From Muribaculaceae bacterium (GTDB lineage Bacteria; Bacteroidota; Bacteroidia; Bacteroidales; Muribaculaceae): a stretch of 41,507 bases of DNA. The translations under genes and the position numbers were made by a program. Positions 8,689 to 17,300 of the stretch are shown piece after piece; positions within the stretch are counted from its first letter, which is position 1, and each line of letters opens with the position of its first letter. The DNA lies in the NCBI GenBank assembly GCA_017620885.1, contig JAGAUF010000020.1, forward strand, positions 1-41,507, in the 5' to 3' direction. The notes under the pieces were generated by a model. It saw only the letters and a program-made list of their open reading frames with translations, was not told the origin of the DNA and ran no database searches.

Positions 8689-9648
8689 ATGGAAGAATCC
8701 GAAGATAAAAATATATTAGAACCTATTGGCAACAGAGATAATTCAGCACTGATGCCAATAGAAAATCTGATTCACTTTATCCGCGGTCAACAAGTTATGA
8801 TTGACAGCGATTTGGCTCGCCTGTATGGAGTGGAAACACGTGTCCTCAACCAGGCAGTGAAACGTAATATTGAAAGATTCCCTGCAGATTTTATGTTTCA
8901 ACTTAGCAAAGAGGAATCTCGGAACTTGATATCACAAATTGCGACATCAAGTTCAAGATCACAAAATGTGACCTTGAACGTTGAGAGAGGAAAGAATATT
9001 AAGTATCTGCCTTATGCGTTCACTGAAAATGGAGTTGCCATGCTTAGTAGTGTGCTTCGATCAAAAACAGCTATCGAGGTCAACATCCGTATTATGCGGG
9101 CTTTTACTGCCATGCGTAGTTTCCTGATGAATAATGCTCATATGTTCAAAAGGCTTGAAACCATAGAGCATAATTATTTGCTTGTAAATCGCCATCTATC
9201 TGAACATGACAGGAAATTTGAAGAGGTGTTGTCGCGCCTTGACGATAAGGATTCCGAGCCGATTGAGGGATTTTTCTTTGAAGGGCAGATATTCGACGCA
9301 TATTCGCTGATTTCCGATTTAATCAGGAAAGCAACAAGTAGGATCGTGCTGATAGACAACTATGTGGATGACCGCGTATTGAAAGTCCTGACAAAACGTG
9401 AAGACGGTGTTTCTGCGACAATTTATACCGACCCGCGCCATTCCCAAATAAGCAATGACCTACGCCGACATAATGCCCAGTATCCACGAATAGAAGTAAG
9501 GCATTGCACGAATGTGCATGACCGGTTCCTGATAATCGACGATACCGTCTACTTCATCGGTGGCTCAATTAAGGATCTTGGCAAAAAGATTGTCGCATTC
9601 AGTCAGATGCAGCAAAATCCCGACAATATTCTGAATAAACTCAAATAA
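8689..9648 (+). CDS. ORF6N-domain DNA-binding protein with phospholipase-D-like C-terminus
   Basis: 319 aa from the ATG at 8689; the frame is open further upstream but the extension is Arg/Ser-rich shadow of cdd. Residues about 20-140 are an ORF6N domain (LIHFIRGQQVMIDSDLARLYGVETRVLNQAVKRN in outline, then FPADFMFQL and the YAFTENGVAMLSSVL segment), a phage-related DNA-binding module of the KilA-N/antirepressor group. A helical linker follows. The C-terminal part, with FEGQIFDAYSLISDLIRKA and HDRFLIIDDTVYFIGGS, resembles a PLD-type fold with one His-based motif. Base composition drops relative to cdd, consistent with transfer. The function of the fusion is unknown to me; related genes are common in Bacteroidales. 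Confidence 0.85.
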   Translation: MEESEDKNILEPIGNRDNSALMPIENLIHFIRGQQVMIDSDLARLYGVETRVLNQAVKRNIERFPADFMFQLSKEESRNLISQIATSSSRSQNVTLNVERGKNIKYLPYAFTENGVAMLSSVLRSKTAIEVNIRIMRAFTAMRSFLMNNAHMFKRLETIEHNYLLVNRHLSEHDRKFEEVLSRLDDKDSEPIEGFFFEGQIFDAYSLISDLIRKATSRIVLIDNYVDDRVLKVLTKREDGVSATIYTDPRHSQISNDLRRHNAQYPRIEVRHCTNVHDRFLIIDDTVYFIGGSIKDLGKKIVAFSQMQQNPDNILNKLK

Positions 9649-9673
9649 TCTGTCCAGATAACCATATTCATTT

Positions 9674-10390
9674 ATGATAGAATTTTCGAAACTATGTATC
9701 CTTTATATTGGATTTGCAGGAATCATTTCTTGCAATGCCGACAACAGACACCAAGATACTAATTTGTATGATGAAAAAGATACAGACGTAGAATTCCGGA
9801 TTACATCTGACAGCAATAATACTAAGATAGTCCAGACTAAAAATACGCAGACCTCTCATGGGCATCAGCTGCGTATAATATCAGCACGGTGCGACTATCA
9901 GCTATTGAATCAGGCCGGCAACAATTACCATCCTCGCAATATGGCAGATAATAATCCGGCTACAGCATGGGCAGCTAAACTAAGCACTATCAATGACGAA
10001 TATCATAATGGTATTATCGTAGGGCCTGTATTTGACATTGAATCAACATCAAAAATCTCTGGCGTAGAACTCCAGAACGGTTATTGCAAGAATTCCTCTT
10101 CGTTCAATAATAACACCAGAGCAATATGGATAACCGTCTATCGTTATCATCCGGAATTAGACGGTGAATGTGGAGAGGATCAGATGATGGGCTACATAGA
10201 TCGTTCCGATATTATTTACGAAGGACCGATTAAAGACTCGATGGAGCCTCAATATTTCTCTGTTGATTCAGGTTTCGACAATTCACGACCCACTCGTGCC
10301 GTAGGTCTTCTTTTCAAGCAAGGACATTTTGCCAAAGGTGCCAAATGGAATGACCTATGTATGTCCGAAATAAGAATATATGGTCAATAA
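9674..10390 (+). CDS. Lipoprotein with discoidin/NADase-type glycan-binding-like domain
   Basis: 238 aa. The signal peptide ends in a lipobox-like GIISC, with the acylated Cys at residue 20, so the product should be a lipoprotein of the outer envelope. After a polar linker, residues about 70-238 resemble an F5/8-type-C-like beta-sandwich. RNMADNNPATAWAA is the usual ligand-loop signature, and the end LCMSEIRIYGQ is the usual closing strand. It begins 25 nt after the ORF6N gene, shares its AT-rich composition and is likely cotranscribed with it. A carbohydrate-binding role is inferred from the fold; no enzymatic domain is seen. Confidence 0.7.
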   Translation: MIEFSKLCILYIGFAGIISCNADNRHQDTNLYDEKDTDVEFRITSDSNNTKIVQTKNTQTSHGHQLRIISARCDYQLLNQAGNNYHPRNMADNNPATAWAAKLSTINDEYHNGIIVGPVFDIESTSKISGVELQNGYCKNSSSFNNNTRAIWITVYRYHPELDGECGEDQMMGYIDRSDIIYEGPIKDSMEPQYFSVDSGFDNSRPTRAVGLLFKQGHFAKGAKWNDLCMSEIRIYGQ

Positions 10391-10461
10391 ACAAACTTTT
10401 TCAAAACATTGTAACGGTCAAACAAAAAATATATATTGCAGATATGCCGCACTAAAAAGAA

Positions 10462-10484
10462 AACCCGCTGAAATTCAGCGGGTT
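10462..10484 (-). terminator. Intrinsic terminator after tRNA-Ser
   Basis: Inverted repeat with 11-nt arms AACCCGCTGAA and TTCAGCGGGTT. On the minus strand it is followed by TTTTCTTTTT. It lies 11 nt past the tRNA 3' end and may also stop the convergent lipoprotein transcript. Confidence 0.75.
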
Positions 10485-10495
10485 AATTCTTGTAT

Positions 10496-10585
10496 TGGCG
10501 GAGAGGACGAGATTCGAACTCGTGGTAGGATTGCTCCTACGTCAGTTTAGCAAACTGGTGGTTTCAGCCACTCACCCACCTCTCC
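10496..10585 (-). tRNA. tRNA-Ser(GCT)
   Basis: 90 nt on the minus strand including an encoded CCA. Acceptor arms GGAGAGG and CCTCTCC pair fully with discriminator G. The anticodon loop TTGCTAA gives GCT (reads AGC/AGU). A long variable arm and a T-arm with GTTCGAATC identify it as a class II serine tRNA. Confidence 0.96.
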
Positions 10586-10628
10586 AGTGGAAAATATACG
10601 CTCGGGAGAGTCTTCTCCGTTGCGACTG

Positions 10629-10659
10629 CAAAATTACAACCAATTTTCCCAATATCCAA
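10629..10659 (-). promoter_or_regulatory. Promoter of tRNA-Ser
   Basis: Minus-strand TTG at 10657-10659, 20 nt, TAATTTTG at 10629-10636, placing the start site about 38 nt before the tRNA. Confidence 0.72.
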
Positions 10660-10775
10660 ATTTTTCTCCCCTTTTTTTAATTTTTTATATTAACCCGACG
10701 TGCAAGCCGCCGCGGGGAACGTCTTCACGTCCCTTTTTGCGGTGTATCGTGACGTTCCTACGTGACTGCGCGCCG

Positions 10776-12455
10776 TCAATATTTGAAGCTGGAGCCTCCG
10801 AGAAATTCGCGCAGCAGGGAGGTGGAGGGTATCCATTCGAGGGATATCGGGTCGAAATAGCTGAGGAATTTCAGCAGGCGGGTGGCCTGCGCATATTCCG
10901 GCACGTTGTGATGCACGCCACGAAGCACGGGTTCCGCAAACTCTTTCATAACGCCCAACTCATATATGAGCGACGAATTGAAGGTGGCGTCGGCATTCTC
11001 TTGGAAGGGGAAAATCCATTTTTCCTCGCCGCGGCGCACGCTCGGCCAGCGCCGTATGGTCTCTTCGGCTGTCGTATGGCGGTATTTCGCGTCGCGCACT
11101 ATGCGTCGCAACAGGCGCGTGTCGGTAGTAGAAATCCAGTTATGGTCATCGATGCGCAGCGTGGTGAGCGCGGAGACATATATTTTGAAAATCTTCTCAC
11201 GGGGGAGAGCTTCTGTCAGTTTCTCGTTAAGTCCGTGGATGCCTTCGATGAGCAGCACATCCTTTGCGCCAAGCCGCATACGCTTATCCTTGTCGATGCG
11301 TTTTCCGAGTTCGAAGCTATATGTAGGGATATTGACTTCTTCCCCTTTCAGAAGACGCGAGAGGTCGGAATTGAATCTCTCAAGATCGAGGGCATAGAGG
11401 CTTTCGTAATCGTATTCGCCGTCGGCGTCGAGGGGAGTCTTTTCACGATCTACGAAATAATCGTCGAGCGAAATCATCTTCGGCACAATCAAGTTAGTCA
11501 TCAGCTGAATGGCGAGCCGCTTGGTCGATGTCGTTTTGCCGGAGGAGGAGGGTCCGGAGATCAGCACAATACGTGCTCCGCCGGCGTCATGGCGTCGCTT
11601 GATTTCGTCGCTGATACGTCCGAGCAGCTTATCATGCATAGCTTCGGCCACGTTGATGACGTCGGCCGTACGCTTGTTCATCACGGCCTTGTTGAGCTCG
11701 CCGACAGTCGAGACGCCGATGATGCGGTTGAAGCGGAGATAATCCGTGAAGGCCTGATACATCTTCTCCTGCGGCAGCGGCGTAGCCGGGACAGCGGGAT
11801 TATTCGGGTCACGCCCCAAGAGGAGGAATCCCTGCTTGAAGGGCTGAAGGGAAAAGACCTTCAGATAAGAGGTATCGGGTGCGAGCGGTCCATAATAGCT
11901 GTCGCAGAGGCCGTCGAGCGTGTAAAAGACGGTATAGAGCTCGTCGGCGGAGTCGAGCAGAAGCACTTTATCGTTCAAGCCCTGCTTGCGAAACAGCTCC
12001 TTGACATCGGTGGTAAGGCGTTCCTTACGCTCGAAGGGGAGGGCGGCGGCACCGAGCTCGTGCATCTTATTTTCAAGATCCATTATATCCATCGGGGTGA
12101 GCGTAACGGGCATCCCGCTGGTCATATCGAGAATACGGCAATAATAGCCGTGCGAAATACTGTGTTCGATGCGCAATATACGTCCCGGCATCAATTCGGT
12201 AACCGCCTTATAGAGCATCATACAAAGCGACCGTACGGCCACGCGCGTGCCGCTCGGGGTGCTTTCGTCAAGATATTCCACCATTTTCGGCATAAAGACC
12301 GGAAACGAGAGGTCTTCGTTCTTATTATTGACGTAAGCACAAATCGGCGTGAAGTCGGCCGGAAATTCGTCGCGTATACGCCCATAAATTGCCAAAAGAG
12401 TTTCGCCACCCTCTATCTCCACATACCGTTTAAGATTAACACTATAGATCTTCAT
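10776..12455 (-). CDS. Nucleoside (uridine-type) kinase with N-terminal TGS/ThrRS-editing-like region
   Basis: 559 aa. The C-terminal half is a P-loop kinase of the phosphoribulokinase/uridine kinase type. It has Walker A GPSSSGKT at residues 301-308, the SLDDYFVDREKTPLDADGEYDYE segment that holds the substrate Asp, and VLLIEGIHGLNE. The N-terminal part starts with a beta-grasp TGS-like region (MKIYSVNLKRYVEIEGGETL) and continues into a threonyl-tRNA-synthetase editing-like domain (RIEHSISHGYYCRI). This architecture is standard for Bacteroidota nucleoside kinases that phosphorylate uridine/cytidine in salvage. It follows the fabH operon by 135 nt on the same strand. No clear consensus promoter was found just upstream. 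A long plus-strand frame over it is a shadow. Confidence 0.88.
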   Translation of the reverse strand: MKIYSVNLKRYVEIEGGETLLAIYGRIRDEFPADFTPICAYVNNKNEDLSFPVFMPKMVEYLDESTPSGTRVAVRSLCMMLYKAVTELMPGRILRIEHSISHGYYCRILDMTSGMPVTLTPMDIMDLENKMHELGAAALPFERKERLTTDVKELFRKQGLNDKVLLLDSADELYTVFYTLDGLCDSYYGPLAPDTSYLKVFSLQPFKQGFLLLGRDPNNPAVPATPLPQEKMYQAFTDYLRFNRIIGVSTVGELNKAVMNKRTADVINVAEAMHDKLLGRISDEIKRRHDAGGARIVLISGPSSSGKTTSTKRLAIQLMTNLIVPKMISLDDYFVDREKTPLDADGEYDYESLYALDLERFNSDLSRLLKGEEVNIPTYSFELGKRIDKDKRMRLGAKDVLLIEGIHGLNEKLTEALPREKIFKIYVSALTTLRIDDHNWISTTDTRLLRRIVRDAKYRHTTAEETIRRWPSVRRGEEKWIFPFQENADATFNSSLIYELGVMKEFAEPVLRGVHHNVPEYAQATRLLKFLSYFDPISLEWIPSTSLLREFLGGSSFKY

Positions 12456-12590
12456 AATTTTGCTGTATTTATTCCATCCGTACCCTTTCCGAAGTTTCTT
12501 TCCGGTATTTAAGAAAAAAACGACGTCGAGAATATCCCGCGCCGCTTTTTATATTCTTAAATACGTTATTTCGGGCTGCGGAAACGACCG

Positions 12591-13571
12591 CTAAATCGCC
12601 CATACGAGGTACATCGCACCCCAAGTGAATCCGGCTCCGAAGGCCGTCATCATTATCTTGTCGCCCTTCTTGATACGATTTTTGAATTCGTCAAGGCACA
12701 AGGGGATTGAAGCAGCCGACGTATTTCCGTAATGCTGTATATTGATAAGTACTTTTTCGGGATCAATTCCTGTGCGTCCGCTGACGGCCTCGATGATACG
12801 GAGATTTGCCTGATGCGGCACGAGCCAGTCTACATCGTCCACACTGAGGTTATTGCGTTTCATCACGGAGAGCGTAGACGACAGCATATCCCGCACGGCG
12901 TTCTTATACACCACGCGACCTTCCTGATAGATGTAATGTTCGCGCGCGTCCACCGTTTCGTGGCTTGCAGGAAGGGCCGATCCGCCGGCCTTCATCACCA
13001 GATTGTGCAATCCTGAGCCGTCGACGTGAAATTCACCGTCCATTACTCCGACGGGTTCATCCGTAGGTTCTACCAGTACAGCAGCCGCAGCGTCGCCGAA
13101 GAGGGGACAAGTGGCGCGGTCCTGATAATCTGTCATAGACGACATTTTCTCGGCGCACACTACGATAATCTTCTTGTTGAGTCCTGCCTGTATATATCCT
13201 CGGGCGGCCTGCATGGATACGAGGAAACCTGCGCACGCTGCCTGAATATCGTAGGCATACGCGTTAGTCAGGCCGCTCTCGTGAGCGATAACCGATGCCG
13301 TGGAAGGGAAGCGGTAATCGGGATTTGACGTAGCGCAAATCAAGAGCTCAATGTCCTCTTTTTTTGTCCCCGTTTCGGCCAGCAGTTTCTCTACGGCCTG
13401 CACACCCATATAAGACGACGCTTTGTCAGGATCTTTCAAAATCCTGCGCTCTTTTATACCGACGCGGGTCGTGATCCATTCGTCGTTTGTGTCCACCATT
13501 CTTGACAATTCTTCGTTATCAAGAATATAGTCGGGAACGTAAGATGCGATGCCGCTGATTTTTGCGTTTAG
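12591..13571 (-). CDS. fabH: Beta-ketoacyl-ACP synthase III
   Basis: 326 aa from the ATG at 13571, where MLNAKISGIASYVPDY matches the usual FabH start; a 12-codon longer start at 13607 is possible. The enzyme condenses acyl-CoA with malonyl-ACP to start fatty-acid synthesis in the cytosol. The catalytic Cys114 is in QAACAGF, the His is in VPHQAN and the Asn is in YGNTSAAS. It is the third gene of the yceD-rpmF-fabH operon. The 182-218 nt gap after rpmF has no convincing gene; plsX, often found here in other bacteria, is absent. Confidence 0.95.
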   Translation of the reverse strand, partial: LNAKISGIASYVPDYILDNEELSRMVDTNDEWITTRVGIKERRILKDPDKASSYMGVQAVEKLLAETGTKKEDIELLICATSNPDYRFPSTASVIAHESGLTNAYAYDIQAACAGFLVSMQAARGYIQAGLNKKIIVVCAEKMSSMTDYQDRATCPLFGDAAAAVLVEPTDEPVGVMDGEFHVDGSGLHNLVMKAGGSALPASHETVDAREHYIYQEGRVVYKNAVRDMLSSTLSVMKRNNLSVDDVDWLVPHQANLRIIEAVSGRTGIDPEKVLINIQHYGNTSAASIPLCLDEFKNRIKKGDKIMMTAFGAGFTWGAMYLVWAI

Positions 13572-13789
13572 CATGTCAATTTCTTTATGGAGCCCAAGCT
13601 CCGACATTAGTATTATTTTCGGGGGAGTATATCCTACGCGACACGCCGTGCCATTACAATCACGCTGCCACCGTACGGGATTCCGTCCGGCCCAATGCGC
13701 GCCCTTGCGGTGCGAGCATCCATATCGGCCCGTATATTGTCTCTGACTCGGCTGTGACGCTTACGGATTTAATGCGAGAACCGGCTTCC

Positions 13790-13972
13790 TTAGATAGCCG
13801 CTTTCTCGATTGCAACCTTACCGCGATAATAACCGCATTCGCCGCATACCGTGTGATATACGTGCCATGCGCCGCAGTTAGGGCAGATGGCGAGGGTAGG
13901 TACCAACGCCTTGTCGTGCGTACGGCGTTTCGCTGTTCTCGTGTGAGATTGTCTGCGTTTAGGATGTGCCAT
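13790..13972 (-). CDS. rpmF: 50S ribosomal protein L32
   Basis: 60 aa. The start MAHPKRRQSHTRTAKRR is the L32 signature. A zinc ribbon is formed by Cys30, Cys33, Cys43 and Cys46. The gene sits between yceD and fabH, the classic order that links ribosome and lipid synthesis. Confidence 0.98.
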   Translation of the reverse strand: MAHPKRRQSHTRTAKRRTHDKALVPTLAICPNCGAWHVYHTVCGECGYYRGKVAIEKAAI

Positions 13973-14108
13973 TTTTCTATTTTATTTTATTGTTTTACTT
14001 TATATTTCCCATGGCGCCTTCATACGTCCGATGCCGGAGAGAATCCCGACGCCACATTTTTATTTTTTAGTCAAATTTCAATTGCGCAACCGCGAATACC
14101 GGGTAATA

Positions 14109-14576
14109 TCAATCTTCTTCGATATCGTCCGTACTGCCCGTTACGTAACGCTCCATATCTGCGTTACATTCACCTTCGGGATGAACGGCACGCATCGGTA
14201 TGCTCAGCTCAATCGTATCGGCGATTATCGGCGCGACGTCAAGTTTTACCATATCCTGTGGGATAATCAGAATCCCGTCGGCACTGTCGTCGTATTCGTC
14301 GCCATATCTCACGCTCGTCTCGTATTCCACATCGACGGGCAATGTGAGCGGGTCAAGACAACGATGGCATGCCACGGTCATATTCCCGTCGAGCGTAAAC
14401 AACAGCTTGTATGCATCGTTTTTATGCTTCACGACGAGATTGACGTTCACGTCACAATCAAGCATTTCACGACGGTCAAGACTCTCGAAGAAATCTTTTC
14501 CGCAATGAAACTCATATTTTTGCTCTCCCTCGGGCATCTGTGCCAGAGGGATGAGATATGTGTCCTTTTTCATCAT
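14109..14576 (-). CDS. yceD: YceD family (DUF177) protein
   Basis: 155 aa, first gene of the rpmF-fabH operon, 136 nt before rpmF. The family is linked to large-subunit rRNA accumulation in bacteria and plants. The conserved CHRCLDPL segment is at about residues 90-97, followed by the acidic region with DIAPIIADTIELSIPM-like text. The extreme C-terminus is acidic. Two consecutive Met codons make the exact start uncertain by one residue. Confidence 0.9.
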   Translation of the reverse strand: MMKKDTYLIPLAQMPEGEQKYEFHCGKDFFESLDRREMLDCDVNVNLVVKHKNDAYKLLFTLDGNMTVACHRCLDPLTLPVDVEYETSVRYGDEYDDSADGILIIPQDMVKLDVAPIIADTIELSIPMRAVHPEGECNADMERYVTGSTDDIEED

Positions 14577-14602
14577 CCGCAGATTGATCTAAAAAAGCGC
14601 CA

Positions 14603-14633
14603 CAAAATTAGTCAGATTTCCGCAATCCACCAA
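14603..14633 (-). promoter_or_regulatory. Promoter of the yceD-rpmF-fabH operon
   Basis: Minus-strand TTG at 14631-14633, 20 nt, TAATTTTG at 14603-14610; the start site would lie about 20 nt before the yceD ATG. Confidence 0.75.
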
Positions 14634-14816
14634 AATTTGACGCCTCTTTTTTCACTTTTTATAGTTTTTTATCCTTATATACACCGGAATCAGCAGCCTT
14701 AAATAGTAAATATCATGCCAATTACCCCCATCAATGCTCTGCTATCAACGGATAATGCCGCGCCCGAAGGCAACGGCATTATCTATGAGGTTGTTTAACA
14801 AGAAATGTATTCCGAA

Positions 14817-16934
14817 TTAACGAACTACTACTTTGGAGGCCTTGCCCGCGTATTTTACGATATAGATACCTGCAGGGAGGTCGTTGCCGGCTACGCGCAT
14901 ACCGCCGAGGTTATAGAATTCGGCGCCTTCGGGAGCGATGATCTCGCCATTGCCACCAAAGATATTTTCCATTTCGTCGCCAATAGTCTCTACGCCCATC
15001 GTCTTGAGGTTGTTAGGTACGAAGACAATCTCATCGGAGGTGGAAGGAGAGGGATATACTTTCTTCACGCGGACAAAGGCGTGGAGGTCGCTGCTCTGAA
15101 GCGAGCTGAAATAATCGTCTACGGTGACAGAGGTCTTGTTGCCTACCCATGTGTTATTATATTCGTTGATATAAGTAACTGCACCTGAGGGGCTCTTATA
15201 GAACAATGTCAGATAATAGCCATCAGCACCTTCTACGGGATTCCATCTCAACACAAACGTTTTTTCGGGAGTGCCTTCGGGATGATAAGGCTCCAGCATA
15301 GCTGTCTTGACGTCGCTCACCTCTTTGTCAAGGTTGAAGCGAAGAGTGGTCGATCCGCTCTCTTCGTCAAACTTGATGTTTGAGAGATAGATAGCGTATG
15401 CGTTATCGCCGGAGGTAAGCACGCGATTCTCGGGGATGAGAGCGGTGTCCATCGAGGGCTCGACATAGCTCGTATTGATGTCAGTACCCCATACATATCT
15501 GCTGGGACGCAGCTGCGAGTTCATGATCTCTACACGGGGCTTGCCTTTTACGTTCACTGTGTTGTTCACCCAGTCGTTGTGGTTGAAATTAATGTGCCAG
15601 ATCAACATACCGTGATCAGGTATTTCCTGATCCCAATCTGTGTTGTCGCGTGATTCCAGCACATAATATTCTTCATCATAGTAGAATGTACCGGGGCGCG
15701 GGATGCGCACGCGGATACGCGTTGCCTTGTTCTCTTTGGAGAGGGAAGGAATAGTGAGTTCAGCACCGGCCTGCTCATCAACATCGTCATATTCGAGCCA
15801 GTGGCACACCCATTTTTCCCAAGCGGTGAAAATAGGGGGACAAACACTGAAATCATTGTAGCTGCCATGGTCCATTACGGAGAACTCGCCGGGAGTCTTG
15901 GTAGTTCCACCGTTAGTGTCATAAAGGTCGGGGAGACCGAGCACGTGACCGAACTCATGCACGAAGGCACCGATACCGTCGAGGTAAGGTTGTTTTGCAC
16001 CGGCTGGGAGCACGTAGTTCAACTCATTGGAGCAAGCATACGGGCCGAGGCGCTTACCGTCGAGGTAAAGGGGATCGAGCTTGATACTGCCTTCATAGTC
16101 GAGCACGTAGCGGGAGAAGTCTGCCTGATGGGGCCAGATAGTATTGGTCAGATGGGAGTCGGCCTGACCGTAGCCTGAATAGAAGAAGAATACGGTATCG
16201 ATGTCGCCGTCGCCATCGTAGTCATATTTCGAGAAGTCCATACCCTGCTCATCAAGGTATTTGAGAGCTTCTTCAATTGCTTCGCCGAAACGTGCGTTCT
16301 TGCCGGCACCGTTCAGACCGCTGTTTGCACCTACATAGTAAGCAGCTGAATGGGAGAGCTTAACGACGGGAGATACGTCGAAAATAGGGGTAAATTTACC
16401 GGCCGAGCAAGCGGTGTAATAATCGCGTGCGGAGCCGCGGCTTCCGTATGCGTCATAGCCTTCCTTGTTGAGCATATCGGTGATAGCCTGCTGAATATTA
16501 GGTACGGTGAAGGGGGTATCGCTGAATTCGATCAGCACGACGAGCGAATGTACGTCATTTGCAATTGTCGGGAACTTTGTGCGTCCGGTAATCTCGTCGA
16601 TGGGAGCCATACGTGTGCCGGCTTCATTGACGGGAGAGTAATCGAAAGGTTTGGTCTCGGCCTTGAGGACCTTGAGGTCGGCGGGACGTGATGCCAACAT
16701 CTGTACTCCGGAACGCATGGCGTTTTTCCAGAATCCTTTGGCGTCTTTTTCTACAATTGTCTGACCGTCGGCCAGAGTGAAATAGTTGAATCTTTCATCC
16801 CCGTGGGCATAAACCTCTACGACAGATCCGTCAGGATTTGTCATACGCACCGGAATATTCGGGTTGGCGGGGCGGCCGAACATTGCCAACGGCAATGTCA
16901 AAGCGGCCAGTGTGAGCAAATTTTTTATCTTCAT
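14817..16934 (-). CDS. Secreted M6-family metalloprotease with T9SS-like C-terminal sorting segment
   Basis: 705 aa from the ATG at 16934, which begins a clean signal peptide (MKIKNLLTLAALTLPLAMFG); 40 codons upstream are in frame but not signal-like. The immune-inhibitor-A-type peptidase domain covers about residues 90-450. The zinc motif HEFGHVLGLPD is at 326-336 (His326, Glu327, His330, Asp336), followed by the usual MDHGSYND Met-turn. A beta-rich fibronectin-like region follows. The last about 45 residues (IIAPEGAEFYNLGGMRVAG to KVVVR) match the C-terminus of the modular protein at 37905-39620, as expected for a type IX secretion sorting domain. The product is likely an exported or surface protease, with the substrate unknown. 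Confidence 0.9.
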   Translation of the reverse strand: MKIKNLLTLAALTLPLAMFGRPANPNIPVRMTNPDGSVVEVYAHGDERFNYFTLADGQTIVEKDAKGFWKNAMRSGVQMLASRPADLKVLKAETKPFDYSPVNEAGTRMAPIDEITGRTKFPTIANDVHSLVVLIEFSDTPFTVPNIQQAITDMLNKEGYDAYGSRGSARDYYTACSAGKFTPIFDVSPVVKLSHSAAYYVGANSGLNGAGKNARFGEAIEEALKYLDEQGMDFSKYDYDGDGDIDTVFFFYSGYGQADSHLTNTIWPHQADFSRYVLDYEGSIKLDPLYLDGKRLGPYACSNELNYVLPAGAKQPYLDGIGAFVHEFGHVLGLPDLYDTNGGTTKTPGEFSVMDHGSYNDFSVCPPIFTAWEKWVCHWLEYDDVDEQAGAELTIPSLSKENKATRIRVRIPRPGTFYYDEEYYVLESRDNTDWDQEIPDHGMLIWHINFNHNDWVNNTVNVKGKPRVEIMNSQLRPSRYVWGTDINTSYVEPSMDTALIPENRVLTSGDNAYAIYLSNIKFDEESGSTTLRFNLDKEVSDVKTAMLEPYHPEGTPEKTFVLRWNPVEGADGYYLTLFYKSPSGAVTYINEYNNTWVGNKTSVTVDDYFSSLQSSDLHAFVRVKKVYPSPSTSDEIVFVPNNLKTMGVETIGDEMENIFGGNGEIIAPEGAEFYNLGGMRVAGNDLPAGIYIVKYAGKASKVVVR

Positions 16935-17081
16935 GATTGTAAGTAATAATCGTTTCAATAATCCGCCGGCAGGGATTGTCTGCGAGCGGAAAGTTTTCGC
17001 GCAAGGCAACAGTTTTTCGGTTTCAAGGCAGGGCGCGATTACATCACCGTGCATTTCGCGGCCAATTGACGCCCTTACAGG

Positions 17082-17153
17082 TACCTCCGAGGAGAATCGA
17101 ACTCCTATCTAAAGTTTAGGAAACTTCTATTCTATCCGTTGAACTACAGAGGC
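17082..17153 (-). tRNA. tRNA-Arg(CCT)
   Basis: 72 nt on the minus strand, CCA not encoded. Acceptor arms GCCTCTG and CGGAGGT pair with two wobbles. The anticodon loop TTCCTAA gives CCT (reads AGG). The T-arm contains GTTCGATTC. Confidence 0.94.
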
Positions 17154-17173
17154 ATAAGGAATTAATTCCAATA

Positions 17174-17216
17174 TTGAAGAGGAGTGAGTGGAATCGCACA
17201 TTCCACTCCTCTTCAA
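17174..17216 (-). other. Long hairpin in the tRNA-Arg 5' leader
   Basis: Perfect 13-nt inverted arms (TTGAAGAGGAGTG and its complement) around a 17-nt centre that itself holds TGGAAT/ATTCCA. It lies between the predicted tRNA-Arg promoter and the tRNA, beginning at the likely start site. No T-tract follows on the minus strand, so it is not an ordinary terminator of the upstream gene. Confidence 0.6.
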
Positions 17217-17220
17217 TTTG

Positions 17221-17251
17221 CAAAATTACTGCTTTTTTTGTGCAAAATCAA
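17221..17251 (-). promoter_or_regulatory. Promoter of tRNA-Arg
   Basis: Minus-strand TTG at 17249-17251, 20 nt, TAATTTTG at 17221-17228. Confidence 0.72.
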
Positions 17252-17300
17252 TAGCTTATATTAATTTTTTCTACAAAAAAAAGTTAAAGTTATCATCGGC

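Noticed and set aside
10495-10680. Small plus-strand frame beginning MAERTRFEL
   Set aside because: It is translation of the antisense strand of tRNA-Ser and its promoter.
10587-12512. 641-codon plus-strand frame
   Set aside because: Antisense to the nucleoside kinase, which has clear P-loop motifs; the long frame is a by-product of GC-rich codon bias.
13608-13789. Possible small minus-strand genes or plsX remnant between rpmF and fabH
   Set aside because: Only frames of about 30-40 codons without recognisable motifs or start context were found.
16935-17054. 40-codon N-terminal extension of the M6 protease
   Set aside because: The extension is not signal-like, and a typical signal peptide starts exactly at 16934.
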